This document shows, one piece after another, positions 1 through 9,382 of a DNA stretch of 64,000 bases (the first letter of the stretch is position 1; each line of letters starts with the position of its first letter). The stretch is from positions 310,001 through 374,000 of the forward strand of contig NZ_SDQD01000002.1 in the NCBI RefSeq assembly GCF_004153685.1. Direction: 5' to 3'. The notes under the pieces were generated by a model that made no database searches, was not told the origin of the DNA, and saw only the letters and a program-made list of their open reading frames with translations. Source of the DNA: Pollutimonas harenae (GTDB lineage: Bacteria > Pseudomonadota > Gammaproteobacteria > Burkholderiales > Burkholderiaceae_B). The translations under genes were made by a program, and so were the position numbers.

Positions 1-206
1 AGTTCACACAAGATGCGCCCAAGCTGACCGAGTTCCTCTCCAAAGTGGCTGTGCCGCTGCCTGTCATGGATAAAGCCATGGCATATATGGAAGAAAACGA
101 GGCAGAGCCCGATGCGACCGCCCAGTGGTTTCTGAAAAACCAGGTTGATGTCTGGAGCGCCTGGGTGCCTGCCGACGTTGCCGAGCGTGTGAAAGCCGCT
201 CTTTAA
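1..206 (+). CDS. Glycine betaine/proline ABC transporter substrate-binding protein, 3' end only
   Basis: Only the last 67 codons lie in the window, in the frame starting at base 3 and ending at the TAA at 204-206. The tail reads like the end of a ProX/OpuAC-type receptor: it has a helix with the run AMAYMEENEAEPDATAQWF and then the VDVWSAWVPADVAERVKAAL C-terminus. The family binds quaternary amines in the periplasm and hands them to a ProW-type permease. The next two genes encode exactly such a permease and its ATPase on the same strand, which supports the call. The ligand and the signal peptide cannot be judged from this fragment. Confidence 0.75.
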   Translation, partial: FTQDAPKLTEFLSKVAVPLPVMDKAMAYMEENEAEPDATAQWFLKNQVDVWSAWVPADVAERVKAAL

Positions 207-297
207 CACTCGTCTTTCATTCAGCCGGCCATGGCCGGTTCCATAGACAGTGAGCCTGGCGGCTCACTGTCTTGACGAGTTTTACGGAGCTTCTTTC

Positions 298-1149
298 ATG
301 TTTCCAGAATTTATAGCGCCCCGTGCGCTGCGCGCGCCCATTGACGACTTCGTGGGTAATATTGTTTCCAACTACTCCGAACTGCTGCGCGCATTGACCC
401 AGCCTTTGCTGGATGTCCTGATCTGGATGGACCAAATCGTACGCTACTCACCCTGGTGGGCGGTAGTGCTTGTAGTCATGGGCCTGGCCTGGCTGGCCAG
501 CCGCCGCATAGGGTTCACATTTTTCATTGGTGTCATGCTGTGCCTGATCGGATTTATCGGGCTGTGGGATGCTGCCATGCAGACGCTCTCCCTCATGATT
601 GTTGCCGTGTTCATTTCCGTCGGCATAGGTATTCCAATGGGCATACTGATGGCCAGCTTCAAGTGGCTGCGCACCATCATGCTGCCGATACTGGACGTCA
701 TGCAGACCATGCCGAGCTTCGTCTACCTGATTCCGGTGGTCATGCTGTTCAATCTGGGCAAGATTGCCGCCATTATTGCAACCATTATCTACGCCGTGCC
801 GCCCGTCATCAGACTGACAGACCTGGGCATACGTCTGGTCGATTCCGAGGTCCTGGAGGCGTCACGAGCTTTTGGCGCTAACCGGGCCAAGCAGCTGTTC
901 GGCGTGCAACTTCCCCTGGCCATGCCCAATATCATGGCCGGCGTCAATCAAACGACCATGATGGCATTGGCCATGGTGGTGATTGCTTCCATGATTGGAG
1001 TCAAGGGACTCGGTTACGAGGTTTTGCAAGGCATCAACCGCTTGCAGGTTGGCCGTGGTGTTCTGGCCGGTCTGGGCATAGTGATCATTGCCATTGTGTT
1101 CGATCGCATCACGCAAGAGTTCGGGCGTCGTCAACAAAAGGGGGCCTGA
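298..1149 (+). CDS. proW: Glycine betaine/proline ABC transporter permease (ProW/OpuAB type)
   Basis: This 283-residue inner-membrane protein has about six hydrophobic segments. It carries the binding-protein-dependent permease signature in its second half: an EASRAFGANRAKQLFGVQLPLA coupling loop of the EAA type, followed by MPNIMAGVNQTTMMALAMVVIAS. It forms the channel for osmoprotectants delivered by the receptor encoded upstream. I chose the ATG at 298 because a GGAG sits about nine bases before it; an upstream GTG at 250 would add 16 residues with no membrane-protein character. The ATPase gene begins one base after the stop codon, so the two are almost certainly co-translated. The exact substrate (betaine, proline, choline) is not determined. 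Confidence 0.87.
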   Translation: MFPEFIAPRALRAPIDDFVGNIVSNYSELLRALTQPLLDVLIWMDQIVRYSPWWAVVLVVMGLAWLASRRIGFTFFIGVMLCLIGFIGLWDAAMQTLSLMIVAVFISVGIGIPMGILMASFKWLRTIMLPILDVMQTMPSFVYLIPVVMLFNLGKIAAIIATIIYAVPPVIRLTDLGIRLVDSEVLEASRAFGANRAKQLFGVQLPLAMPNIMAGVNQTTMMALAMVVIASMIGVKGLGYEVLQGINRLQVGRGVLAGLGIVIIAIVFDRITQEFGRRQQKGA

Positions 1150-1150
1150 C

Positions 1151-2416
1151 ATGAGCAAAATCGAAGTACGCAATATTTTCAAAATCTTCGGGCCCAAACC
1201 GGAACGCTGGCTGGATGCCGCCCGGAAAGGTATCAGCAAGGAAGAGTTGCTTGCCAAAAGCGGACATACGCTGGGTTTGCGAGACATCAGCCTGTCGATT
1301 GAAGATGGCAGCATTTATGTCATCATGGGACTCTCGGGTTCCGGAAAATCCACTCTCATCAGACACTTCAATCGCTTGATCGAACCCAGTGCAGGACAGA
1401 TACTGGTTGATGATGTCGATGTGGTCACGCTCAGCAAGTCGGCACTGGAAAAATTCCGCCAGCAAAAAATGAGCATGGTGTTCCAGCGTTTTGGCCTGTT
1501 CCCTCATCGTTCCGTCATCGAGAATGTGGCATATGGCCTGAAAGTGCAGGGCATGAGCAAAACAGAACGCCGTCAACGTGCACAGCACTGGCTCGAGCAA
1601 GTCGGGCTGGCAGGGTTCGAGAACCAGTATCCGCATCAGTTGTCAGGCGGCATGCAGCAGCGGGTTGGATTGGCGCGGGCGCTGGCTACCGACGCCGAAA
1701 TCCTGCTGATGGACGAAGCTTTCTCGGCACTCGATCCGCTGATACGCCGTGAAATGCAGGACCAGCTTTTGCAGTTGCAAGCGCAGCTGAATAAAACCAT
1801 TGTTTTCATTACCCACGATCTGGACGAGGCCCTGCGCCTGGGCAATCGTATCGCCATCCTGAAAGATGGTGAACTGATCCAGGAAGGCACGCCGGAAGAC
1901 ATTCTATTGGCTCCTGCCAATGATTATGTGCAGTCCTTTCTGCAGGATGTGAATCGTGGCAAAGTCTTGAATGCCGCGCATGCATGTAATGCGCCTTCGT
2001 TGACACTGACCATGCGCTCACGCCCTGCGCATGCGGCCGAACGGATGGCGGGTTTGGACTTTGACTATGCTGCGGTGCTTGATGGTAAACGGCTGGCAGG
2101 CATTCTTACCCGTTCTGCTGCTGTCCGTGCGGTGCAGGAAGGGGCGCGCGATATTGCCCGCTATGTCCAGGACATGGCATCGGTGCCTGCTACAGCGGGC
2201 CTGGACGAAGTCCTGGCCCGTTTGTTGCGCAGCACGGAACCCTTGGCCGTAACGGGCGAAGACGATGAATTCCTGGGCATGCTGTCGCGCAGCAAGGTGG
2301 TTGAGCTGGTGACGCCCGCCATTGAAGGCACGGAGCCATTCTCGAACGACGACATGGCGGAAGCCGTGGAGTCGTCCGGAACGTCGTCAGAAAATACGGA
2401 TCGCAGCGTGGCCTAG
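1151..2416 (+). CDS. proV: Glycine betaine/proline ABC transporter ATP-binding protein (ProV/OpuAA type)
   Basis: This 421-residue ATPase has Walker A GLSGSGKST at about residues 60-68, the signature LSGGMQQRVGLARAL near 163-177 and Walker B ILLMDEAF followed by SALDPLIRREMQ. The long N-terminal extension before the first strand and the MSMVFQRFGLFPHRSV Q-loop are typical of ProV/OpuAA. The C-terminal 130 residues resemble a tandem CBS region (TRSAAVRAV, DEFLGMLSRSKVVELV), which in this family senses ionic strength. That regulatory role is inferred from the family. The ATG at 1151 starts one base after the permease stop. The operon ends against the convergent MATE gene 36 bases on. Confidence 0.9.
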   Translation: MSKIEVRNIFKIFGPKPERWLDAARKGISKEELLAKSGHTLGLRDISLSIEDGSIYVIMGLSGSGKSTLIRHFNRLIEPSAGQILVDDVDVVTLSKSALEKFRQQKMSMVFQRFGLFPHRSVIENVAYGLKVQGMSKTERRQRAQHWLEQVGLAGFENQYPHQLSGGMQQRVGLARALATDAEILLMDEAFSALDPLIRREMQDQLLQLQAQLNKTIVFITHDLDEALRLGNRIAILKDGELIQEGTPEDILLAPANDYVQSFLQDVNRGKVLNAAHACNAPSLTLTMRSRPAHAAERMAGLDFDYAAVLDGKRLAGILTRSAAVRAVQEGARDIARYVQDMASVPATAGLDEVLARLLRSTEPLAVTGEDDEFLGMLSRSKVVELVTPAIEGTEPFSNDDMAEAVESSGTSSENTDRSVA

Positions 2417-2452
2417 GCAGCTGTCGACCCAATCTGGCTGTGGCTGTGCAAA

Positions 2453-3862
2453 TCAGGCGTGGCCAGTTCGCAGATAGGATCTGACGACGTGCGCATACCA
2501 GGCGAACAACAGAGTTGCCGATAGTGCCAGCCCTGACAGTGCCATCAGCCACATGCTGGCCGCCCCTATGGGCGCGCCTGGTGCAATGCGTGTCACCAGG
2601 GGCTGAAGACTGCCCGCTGCCGGACCAAAACCCAACCACCAGCCGCCTATAAGACCCAGCCCGGTAAGCGCCACAATCTGCAGTATCAGGGGGACCACCG
2701 CCACTTTGTAGGCGCGCAGCAGATAGGAGCCTATGCACTGCGTGGCGTCGAATAGATGAAACCAGGGCAATATTTGCAACAGGGCTGCTGCAACAATCGC
2801 CACCTGCATATTGTCGGTGTAAAGGCGCAGTATGGGTTGTTTGGCGACAACCAGGACAGTGGCGGTAATCGTGGCCCCCAATACGACAATGCCAATCCCG
2901 GCCCGCCCCGTCGTGCGGGCTCTTTGCAGATCACCTGCGCCTATGGCTTGTGCTGTCAACGACGCTGTTGCAATACCTATCGCCATTGGCATCATGTAGC
3001 AAAGTGCCGCCAGATTCGACATGATCTGGTGGCCGCCTGTGACGAACATGCCTTCCCGGGCGATCAGCAGTGCCATGAAGGTAAAGGCGCATACTTCAAT
3101 CAGGTAAGAGGCACCCATGGGGATGCCCAGGCGCAGCAGCTCTTTCTGGCTGGGCCAGTGCGGACGCGCCAATGTGGGTTTGAAGCGATGGTAATAGGGG
3201 TCGTGACGAATGGCCCACAAGCCTGCGATCAGTGTCATCCAGCCAACGATGGCCGTAGACAGGCCAGCTCCAACGGCTCCCAGGGCGGGAAAACCCAATT
3301 TGCCAAAAATAAGTATCCAGTTGAACAGGAACTTGAAAGCTATGCTGAGCAGATTGATCACCATGACGGTCTTGGGACGTGATACGGCCGTTCCCAAGGC
3401 ATAGATGGTGCGAAATACCAGGCTTGCAGGCAAGGCTAGCACCAGCGCACGCAAATACCAGGTGATGCCATCACGTACGATGGGATCGACTTCTCCGGAC
3501 AAAGAAAGCCACGCACCAGGAAACAGCATGGCGGCTGCACCCACTAAAGACAGGCCCAGTGCCAGCCATATGCCCTGGCCCCAGGTCTGGCCGACCTCGA
3601 GGTAGCGTCCACCACCAAAATGCTGGGCGATGATGGGGATAAGGGCATGAACCACGCCCATCAGGCCGACAAAGACGGTTATATAGATGGACGCAGCAAG
3701 CGCCATGATTTGCAGGTCGGCTGCGCTGGCATGGCCCGCCATCGCGGTGTCCATGACGCCAAAAATAATGCTGGCCCATGCGCTGATTAATACCGGCCAG
3801 CTTTGTCGCAAAATTTCACGTGCTTGCGGCCACAGAGCGGCCGACCGTGAGGAGGACGTCAC
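2453..3862 (-). CDS. MATE family multidrug/Na+ antiporter (NorM/DinF-like)
   Basis: This is a 469-residue polytopic protein with about twelve hydrophobic helices and the internal two-fold layout of MATE exporters. N-half features include the ISAWASIIFGVMDTAMAGH opening helix and LALPASLVFRTIYALGTAVSRPKT. The C-half has GIPMGASYLIEVCAFTFMALL and ALLQILPWFHLFDATQ. The family expels cationic drugs or metabolites in exchange for H+ or Na+. Translation starts at a GTG whose last three bases supply the stop of the upstream glycosyltransferase gene (4-base overlap), so the two are translationally coupled. Coupling to a lipid-modifying enzyme could suggest a cell-envelope substrate, but that is speculation. 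Confidence 0.88.
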   Translation of the reverse strand: MTSSSRSAALWPQAREILRQSWPVLISAWASIIFGVMDTAMAGHASAADLQIMALAASIYITVFVGLMGVVHALIPIIAQHFGGGRYLEVGQTWGQGIWLALGLSLVGAAAMLFPGAWLSLSGEVDPIVRDGITWYLRALVLALPASLVFRTIYALGTAVSRPKTVMVINLLSIAFKFLFNWILIFGKLGFPALGAVGAGLSTAIVGWMTLIAGLWAIRHDPYYHRFKPTLARPHWPSQKELLRLGIPMGASYLIEVCAFTFMALLIAREGMFVTGGHQIMSNLAALCYMMPMAIGIATASLTAQAIGAGDLQRARTTGRAGIGIVVLGATITATVLVVAKQPILRLYTDNMQVAIVAAALLQILPWFHLFDATQCIGSYLLRAYKVAVVPLILQIVALTGLGLIGGWWLGFGPAAGSLQPLVTRIAPGAPIGAASMWLMALSGLALSATLLFAWYAHVVRSYLRTGHA

Positions 3863-5613
3863 GGCTTGCCAAGACGCAGCAGACGGAAGATTTCATGGCG
3901 CTCGGGCTCTCGCTTGCCCATCCATAAAACCGTGCCGGTGCCGGAGTAGGCGGCGGTGCCATCCTCGAGGCTTTGCGGTGATGTTTGTTGCAAAACCAGC
4001 GTGCAGTCGGAGCTGTATGTGAAATTGATGCCGTTAAAGACCAGGAATGACGCCCGTTGGCCAGTGCCCAAGCCTTGTGCACGCACGCATTCGCCGGCTT
4101 GCTGATGAAGCTGCAGGGCGTTGTACAGTTGGCCGGATACGGTGCGATAGCTGCGCACATAGTCAAGAGCGGGCATCCATAAGGTAACCAGCAGCAGCCA
4201 GGTGACGATAAGCCCACCAGCCGACAAAACTGTGCCGCGCCAAAGCCCGGCGGGCTTGGTATGCAAGCGCCAGCGGACCAGTGCTGCCCAGGCCAGCGTG
4301 CCTAGCAGAGCCGCGATGACGGCCGGCCATGAAATATACACATCGTAACCGCGAGTCTGGCGAGCAATATTGTGCGAAATCTGTTCTGGCCAGCCTGTTT
4401 GCAGTGCGATCCAGCCCAGCCAGACGGTTGCCGTGGTGAGCGAAAAACACATCACGGCGAACCAGTCCAGGGAGTTCACAATCCCGCGGCGCAAGGTAGG
4501 CAGGGAAAAGGCAGCAAGAATGGCAGAGGGAACGGCCATCAGGGCATACTCAGGCTCGAACGAGTCAGCCAGGAATACGATGGCGACCAGGGGCCATACC
4601 GCAAACATCAGGGGCAGCCAGATGTGTGGTGCAGTCAGCCACGAACGCCAGCGCCATATGGCCAGCAATGCAAGAGGCCAAGTGGGCCAGATGAACCAGG
4701 GCAAGTCGCGTAGCGCCTTGAGGATTTCATGGTAATCGGGCCAGCCAAATGCGGTGGTGTTCCATAACAGCCAATTTTGTGTCCAGTATTCGCTGGTGTG
4801 CTTGGCAGGGATCCACCAGAGCAGAATCAGGGCCGCACTCAGCACCGCGCTGATCAGCAGCCATTTTTTCTGGCGCCACAGCACACTGCCGGGTATGAAG
4901 ATGAACAGCACAGCCAGCATGATGGGCAGGGAGCCTATCCACCCGCGAGTCAGGAATGCGGCAGCCAGAGCAAAACCCAGCGTGACAGAGCCCGATATCG
5001 GATGATCAAGCATGCGGGCAACTGAGTAGAAAGCCAGTGCCTGGAAGGCGATCAGGGCCGGAACCTCGGAGGTTTCGTGCATGCGCCAGATAATGCCTAC
5101 CGTGGCCACCAACAGCAGCAAGGCGGCATCGGCAATCATGCGGCCATAGGCGCGCTCGGTGGGTTCGCCGCCGAAAGGCAGGGCCAGCGGCTGTGGTTCG
5201 GGACGGCGCCCCAGCAGGTAAGTACCATACCAAACCGAAGCAGTCAGTAAGCCAAACCAAAGAAAATTGGGCAGTCGTGAGGCGATGATCGCGGCATCAA
5301 GCGGTGAAACGAACAGCTCGAAAAAGGGAGAGAACAACCAGATGCTGAAGGCACCTACCCAAGTGACCAGCGGGCCGTCCTGGGCATGTGCGAGGACTCC
5401 GATTTGGGGCAGCAACATGGCCTGGCCGCCTTCTTTCAAAGCGGTCAGCATGGTTGCCAGTCCAACCACGTCATCGGTTTTCCAGGGATCCCGGAAGAAC
5501 AGGCCCGCGAGAATATAGACCAGGCCTACGCCGAACAGGAAAAGTCGGGGCAGCTTGACGGTAGCCGTGGAAGTCAGGCGGGCAGGCGTGGATAAGGAGT
5601 CGCTGGATGACAC
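3859..5613 (-). CDS. GT39/ArnT-like integral membrane glycosyltransferase
   Basis: This 584-residue protein has about eleven membrane helices and a short soluble C-terminal domain, the layout of ArnT/PMT-type enzymes that transfer a sugar from a polyprenyl carrier. The first periplasmic loop contains RDPWKTDDVVGLATMLTAL, whose acidic pair corresponds to the catalytic aspartates of this family. A second conserved stretch is FLTRGWIGSLP. The likely product is a glycan-modified envelope component; acceptor and donor are unknown. The start is GTG at 5613 with a weak ribosome site, so the N-terminus is uncertain by a few residues. It heads a two-gene unit with the MATE exporter. Confidence 0.75.
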   Translation of the reverse strand: MSSSDSLSTPARLTSTATVKLPRLFLFGVGLVYILAGLFFRDPWKTDDVVGLATMLTALKEGGQAMLLPQIGVLAHAQDGPLVTWVGAFSIWLFSPFFELFVSPLDAAIIASRLPNFLWFGLLTASVWYGTYLLGRRPEPQPLALPFGGEPTERAYGRMIADAALLLLVATVGIIWRMHETSEVPALIAFQALAFYSVARMLDHPISGSVTLGFALAAAFLTRGWIGSLPIMLAVLFIFIPGSVLWRQKKWLLISAVLSAALILLWWIPAKHTSEYWTQNWLLWNTTAFGWPDYHEILKALRDLPWFIWPTWPLALLAIWRWRSWLTAPHIWLPLMFAVWPLVAIVFLADSFEPEYALMAVPSAILAAFSLPTLRRGIVNSLDWFAVMCFSLTTATVWLGWIALQTGWPEQISHNIARQTRGYDVYISWPAVIAALLGTLAWAALVRWRLHTKPAGLWRGTVLSAGGLIVTWLLLVTLWMPALDYVRSYRTVSGQLYNALQLHQQAGECVRAQGLGTGQRASFLVFNGINFTYSSDCTLVLQQTSPQSLEDGTAAYSGTGTVLWMGKREPERHEIFRLLRLGKP

Positions 5614-5661
5614 AGGGAGCGCACAGGTACTAAAAGTGGAAGATGGGGGTATCTTAAAGTA

Positions 5662-5687
5662 AAAAGGCAGCCTCGAGGCTGCCTTTT
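5662..5687 (-). terminator. Rho-independent terminator of rpmE2
   Basis: A perfect 13-bp inverted repeat with no spacer (A4-GGCAGCCTC mirrored by GAGGCTGCC-T4) lies 29 bases downstream of the rpmE2 stop. On the minus strand the stem is followed by a run of T. The symmetry would let it work in both directions, but no plus-strand gene ends here. Confidence 0.85.
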
Positions 5688-5715
5688 CGCGAGCGCGTGG
5701 GGAAACCTTGTCGGT

Positions 5716-5982
5716 TTACGAAGCCTTGCGCGTAGTGCCAGTGGTACGGGCAAAGCGGGCGCGGAATTTTTCAACGCGGCCGGTTTCAACGATACGGGTT
5801 TGCGCGCCGGTATAGAACGGATGCGATTCAGACGTAACGTCGCACTTGAACAAGGGGTAGGTCTTGCCGTCAAGTTCGATGGTTTCGCGGCTGTTCAGTG
5901 TAGAGCGCGAAATGAATTTGTTGCCGGTTTGCTGATCCAGAAATACCACTTCGCGGTATTCAGGGTGGATGCCTTCTTTCAT
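5716..5982 (-). CDS. rpmE2: 50S ribosomal protein L31 type B
   Basis: This 88-residue protein starts [20 protein letters not shown] and has the conserved SESHPFYTG stretch followed by a basic tail, the length and pattern of the L31 type B paralogue. It lacks the CxxC zinc ribbon of type A L31 and has a single cysteine (LFKC). In other proteobacteria this zinc-free form replaces the zinc-binding L31 when zinc is scarce; whether this copy is zinc-regulated is not visible. The start at 5982 is preferred over an upstream in-frame start at 6027, because the family begins with MKEGIHP. Confidence 0.95.
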   Translation of the reverse strand: MKEGIHPEYREVVFLDQQTGNKFISRSTLNSRETIELDGKTYPLFKCDVTSESHPFYTGAQTRIVETGRVEKFRARFARTTGTTRKAS

Positions 5983-6090
5983 GGTCGATTCCTGTGTTTT
6001 AAAGGGCGGGTCGCCAACCAGGCACAAATAATGCTGGCCACGTATCCAAGTAACCCGGCATTATAGTGGAGCGCAACTTGACACGCAAGC

Positions 6091-6768
6091 TTAAATTAGG
6101 CCCTGTTCGGCCAGCGATACGGCGCCTGTGCCGGTGACGATCAAGTGGTCGAGCAGGCGTATATCGACCAGCGCCAGGGCGCGCTTCAGGTGCCGGGTAA
6201 GAGACAGGTCGGCCTCGCTGGCTTCGGCTACACCCGAGGGATGGTTATGAGCCAGGATCAGCGCCGCAGCATGATGCTTGAGCCCTGACTTGATGATCTC
6301 GCGCGGGTAGACCGAGGCCTGACTGAGGGTACCACGAGCGACTTCTTCGCTAGTAATCAACCTGAGCTGGCTGTCCAGGTACAGGGCCATGCAGTGTTCG
6401 ACGGAAAGGTGTCCAAGCTTGGCGGCGCAGTAGTGTTTTACACGTTGAGGCTGATCGAGAGCCTGGCCAGTCTTCAGGCTTTCTTCCAGGGCACGGCGGT
6501 TCAGTTCGTTAATGGCCAGCAGTTCGCAGGTTTTGGCCATGCCCAGCCCGGGTATTCCCATCAGTGTTTGGGCGTCGGCCGACAGCAGGCCGCGCAGCCC
6601 GTCGAATTGCTCTATAAGGCGATGCCCGAGGCTGACTGCGTCACAGCCTTTGATACCGGTGCGCAAAATAATGGCCAACAGCTCGGGAGCGGTCAGTACA
6701 TGTGCACCATGAGCCAGCAGACGCTCGCGCGGGCGTTCGGATTTTGGGCCTGAACTGGACAGTGTCAT
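6091..6768 (-). CDS. radC: RadC/JAB-domain protein
   Basis: This 225-residue protein of the UPF0758/RadC family has an N-terminal helix-hairpin-helix region (TLMGIPGLGMAKTCELLAI, about residues 68-86) and a C-terminal JAB/MPN domain. The metal-binding signature is complete: E124 and H174-N175-H176 in AHNHPSG, with D187 about ten residues on. The historic link to DNA repair is weak, and the biochemical role of the family remains unsettled. It is divergent from the chemoreceptor gene. In related bacteria it lies directly divergent from fkpB, which here has been displaced 2.5 kb downstream. The first 26 codons are duplicated at 9200-9277. Confidence 0.92.
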   Translation of the reverse strand: MTLSSSGPKSERPRERLLAHGAHVLTAPELLAIILRTGIKGCDAVSLGHRLIEQFDGLRGLLSADAQTLMGIPGLGMAKTCELLAINELNRRALEESLKTGQALDQPQRVKHYCAAKLGHLSVEHCMALYLDSQLRLITSEEVARGTLSQASVYPREIIKSGLKHHAAALILAHNHPSGVAEASEADLSLTRHLKRALALVDIRLLDHLIVTGTGAVSLAEQGLI

Positions 6769-6873
6769 AAGGGACTCGAAGATAGGGGGAACAGGAACGA
6801 GCCTCTACGGTGACAGATTTTGATCTTTGTATCTGATTCAGTGCAAACTTTTGTCCGCCCTGATTCTTACTTA
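6691..6873. repeat. 183-bp direct repeat, copy A (5' radC, intergenic region, start of fkpB)
   Basis: This segment aligns without gaps, by eye, to 9200-9382. It contains the first 26 codons of radC (minus strand), the spacer and a truncated copy of the first 18 codons of fkpB. That copy starts with TTG at 6820, shares the peptide FVRPDSYL, and then runs into a stop after three unrelated codons. The radC half is functional here and the fkpB half is the dead one; copy B is the reverse. Scattered substitutions show that the duplication is not recent. Confidence 0.88.
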
Positions 6874-6958
6874 GTGCGGCTCTGAATAAGTTCCCTCGCC
6901 GTCTGCACCTGCGGATGGTCTGCTGCGTTGCCTGTGGGAAACCCTTAGGTCTTTTGCA

Positions 6959-6985
6959 TAAAGTTGGAAGATTTTCTGCCGTTAA
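6959..6985 (+). promoter_or_regulatory. Sigma-28 (FliA) type promoter of the chemoreceptor gene
   Basis: TAAAGTTG, an 11-base spacer and GCCGTTAA match the flagellar sigma-28 consensus (TAAAGTTT-N11-GCCGATAA) in all but two positions. The element is 44 bases before the ATG at 7029, which has an AAGGGG ribosome site. This placement fits a late-class chemotaxis gene. Confidence 0.75.
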
Positions 6986-7028
6986 GACAATTACAACACT
7001 TAGCCTTGACAATACATAAGGGGCAATC

Positions 7029-9155
7029 ATGGAGACAACAATCCAGGCGGGCGCAACGCGCACGCCTCGCACCGGCTGGCTGACCAGACGGTCTTTGGCC
7101 GTCAGGCTGTTCCTTGCCACGTCCGCAGTCACTGTCGTTGTAATGGTGCTTCTTGCCGGGATCATGGCTTGGCAGAGCCGCGCCAATGCCATCGTTGCCG
7201 TCGATCGCGAGATGTCGGCCGCCTTGCAGGGCGTCGACCAATCCTTGCAATTGGTGTTTGCTGATGCTAGCGAACGTGGCCGTGAACTTATCCCGGTCGT
7301 GCAAGAGGCCCTGGGTGGTGTGCCGGTCTTGGACGGCAGCATGATGGATAGCAACGAGGGCGGTGAAATTCCATTGCTGGTTGTCGAAGGTAACATCATC
7401 AATGGCGATACCGATACCTTGATGCAAATCAATGCCAGCACGGGAGCGGATCCGGCGATTATCGTCCGGCATGGCGATAAATGGGTGCGTGCAGCAACAC
7501 TGCTGCGCAATGCAGAGGGTGAGGCGAGGGTGGGCAGCACGGTGCAGGCCAATGACCTGCTGGCCCGCACGCTTGACAAGGGTGTGGCCTTTAGCGGCGT
7601 AGTGCAGCGCCAGGGCAAGTGGTACGCCATGAGCATAGAGCCGCTTAAGGACGAAGCCGGAAAGGTCTATGGTGGTTTGTCGGTGCGTGTCGATGTCGAT
7701 AAGCAAGTGCAGCAGTTGCTGACCTGGGTAGAGCAGGCCACGGTCGCCGAATACGGAACTTTGGGCGTGTTGCAACGTGCGCCGGACGGCAAGGGCTGGA
7801 TGCGGATCGCAGGGTCGCAGGGCAAGCGTGGCGGCAATCTGGCGTCGGAGGTGTCCAGCACCGACCTGGTCACGTTACAGGCGCTATACGAACAGCCTGA
7901 AGGATTTGCTCAGATTACTCTGGGCGAAGGCGACAATGCCGGTGACCAGTTCGTTGCCTGGAGCACAGTAAAGGGTTGGAATTGGCTGACGTACGGCATG
8001 GGAGATCAACATGCCTTTCTGATGCAGAGTTACAAGCAGCTGGCGTACCAGTTGGGTCTGATGCTGATCGGCACTTTGCTTATTTCTTTGCTGGTAGGCT
8101 GGCTTGCCGCCAGAACCTTGCGGCCGGTAAAGCAGGTTATCGAGGGTATGGAGCGACTGGGCCAGGGCGACTTGAGCGCCCGCATCGCCGATGCGCCGCC
8201 AGCCAGCAAGAACGAGGTTCACACCTTGTTGGCCAATTTGCGACGCACGCAGCTGAATCTGTCGCGTACGATTGCAACTGTGCGGGCCAGTGTCGAAGAG
8301 ATCAATATCGGCTCCAGCGAGATCGCCACTGGCAATAGCGATCTTTCCAGCCGTACCGAAGAGCAGGCTGCGTCCCTACAGGAAACCGCGGCCAGCATGG
8401 AGCAACTGGCCGCCACCGTCCAACAAAACACGGATCACGCACGTCAGGCTAATATTTTGGCTGCCGCCGCTTCCAGCGTTGCACAACGGGGCGAAGTCGC
8501 GGTCACCGATGTGGTTCACACCATGCAGCGTATTTCCGGCAGCTCTGGCAAGATAGGCGAGATCGTCACTGTCATAGACAGTATTGCCTTTCAAACTAAT
8601 ATTCTGGCCTTGAATGCGGCGGTTGAAGCTGCCAGGGCGGGTGAGCAGGGCAAGGGGTTTGCCGTGGTTGCCTCCGAAGTTCGCTCTCTCGCGCAGCGCA
8701 GCGCCGAGGCGGCCAAAGAGATCAAAAAGTTGATCGAAACATCTCTGTCGGAGATTGATGCTGGATCACGTCAGGTCTCCGGAGCAGGCGACACCATGCA
8801 AGAGCTGTTGTCCTCGGTTCAGCGGGTAACCGAGATCGTAAAAGAGATCGCCGCGGCATCAGAAGAGCAGTCCAGCGGCATTGATCAGGTCAATGTGGCT
8901 GTATCGCAAATGGATGAAGTGACCCAACAGAATGCGGCACTGGTGGAGCAGGCGGCCGCAGCGGCGGGATCATTGCAGGAACAGGCTCGACAGCTGGCAC
9001 AGGCCGTGGCGGTGTTCAAAATTGCCGCTAGCGCGAATGTGGTGCTCGATATACAGGACGCAGCACAGCCACAACAAGGTCAGGCCGAGGCCTACTCATC
9101 GGATCACGAGGCGGATACTCTTTCGAGCGCCAATCTGCGTCTGGCATCCACCTGA
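7029..9155 (+). CDS. Methyl-accepting chemotaxis protein
   Basis: This 708-residue transducer has a first membrane helix at about residues 28-49 and a large periplasmic sensor of the Cache_3-Cache_2 type (about 55-335, opening [19 protein letters not shown]). The second helix is at about 343-362, a HAMP linker follows, and the cytoplasmic MA domain carries the invariant hairpin tip [20 protein letters not shown] near 518-537. It relays ligand binding to CheW/CheA. No C-terminal NWETF-type pentapeptide for CheR/CheB tethering is present. Cache sensors often bind carboxylates or amino acids, but the ligand is unknown here. It is a lone gene flanked by 183-bp direct repeats, apparently inserted between radC and fkpB, and is preceded by a sigma-28-like promoter. 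Confidence 0.95.
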   Translation: METTIQAGATRTPRTGWLTRRSLAVRLFLATSAVTVVVMVLLAGIMAWQSRANAIVAVDREMSAALQGVDQSLQLVFADASERGRELIPVVQEALGGVPVLDGSMMDSNEGGEIPLLVVEGNIINGDTDTLMQINASTGADPAIIVRHGDKWVRAATLLRNAEGEARVGSTVQANDLLARTLDKGVAFSGVVQRQGKWYAMSIEPLKDEAGKVYGGLSVRVDVDKQVQQLLTWVEQATVAEYGTLGVLQRAPDGKGWMRIAGSQGKRGGNLASEVSSTDLVTLQALYEQPEGFAQITLGEGDNAGDQFVAWSTVKGWNWLTYGMGDQHAFLMQSYKQLAYQLGLMLIGTLLISLLVGWLAARTLRPVKQVIEGMERLGQGDLSARIADAPPASKNEVHTLLANLRRTQLNLSRTIATVRASVEEINIGSSEIATGNSDLSSRTEEQAASLQETAASMEQLAATVQQNTDHARQANILAAAASSVAQRGEVAVTDVVHTMQRISGSSGKIGEIVTVIDSIAFQTNILALNAAVEAARAGEQGKGFAVVASEVRSLAQRSAEAAKEIKKLIETSLSEIDAGSRQVSGAGDTMQELLSSVQRVTEIVKEIAAASEEQSSGIDQVNVAVSQMDEVTQQNAALVEQAAAAAGSLQEQARQLAQAVAVFKIAASANVVLDIQDAAQPQQGQAEAYSSDHEADTLSSANLRLAST

Positions 9156-9199
9156 TGGCCACCGGTGTTCAGTTCGTTGGTGGCCTGTCGCCCGGGCGA

Positions 9200-9277
9200 G
9201 GTCAATATGTGGGCTCGGTGGGCCAGCAAACGCTCGCGCGGGAGTTCGGATTTTGGGCTTGCGCTGTACAGTGTCAT
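9200..9277 (-). pseudogene. Truncated radC 5' fragment
   Basis: Reading the minus strand from the ATG at 9277 gives MTLYSASPKSELPRERLLAH and then RAHILTSP. This matches the first 28 residues of the intact RadC at 6768 with a handful of changes, then diverges at 9200. No JAB domain follows. It is a by-product of the junction duplication and is not expected to make a functional protein, although the radC promoter region is duplicated with it. Confidence 0.8.
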
Positions 9278-9382
9278 AAAGGGCTCTAAAATAGGGGGAA
9301 CAGTAACGATCCTCTACGGTGACCGATTTTGACCTCCGCATCCGATTCAGTGAAAGCCTTTGTCCGCCCTGATTCCTACTTA
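9200..9382. repeat. 183-bp direct repeat, copy B (5' radC remnant, intergenic region, start of fkpB)
   Basis: This is the second copy of the radC/fkpB junction, in the same orientation and of the same length as 6691-6873. Here fkpB is intact and reads on, while radC is cut after about 26 codons. The pair brackets the chemoreceptor gene exactly, leaving about 155 bases on the left and 45 on the right. Confidence 0.88.
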
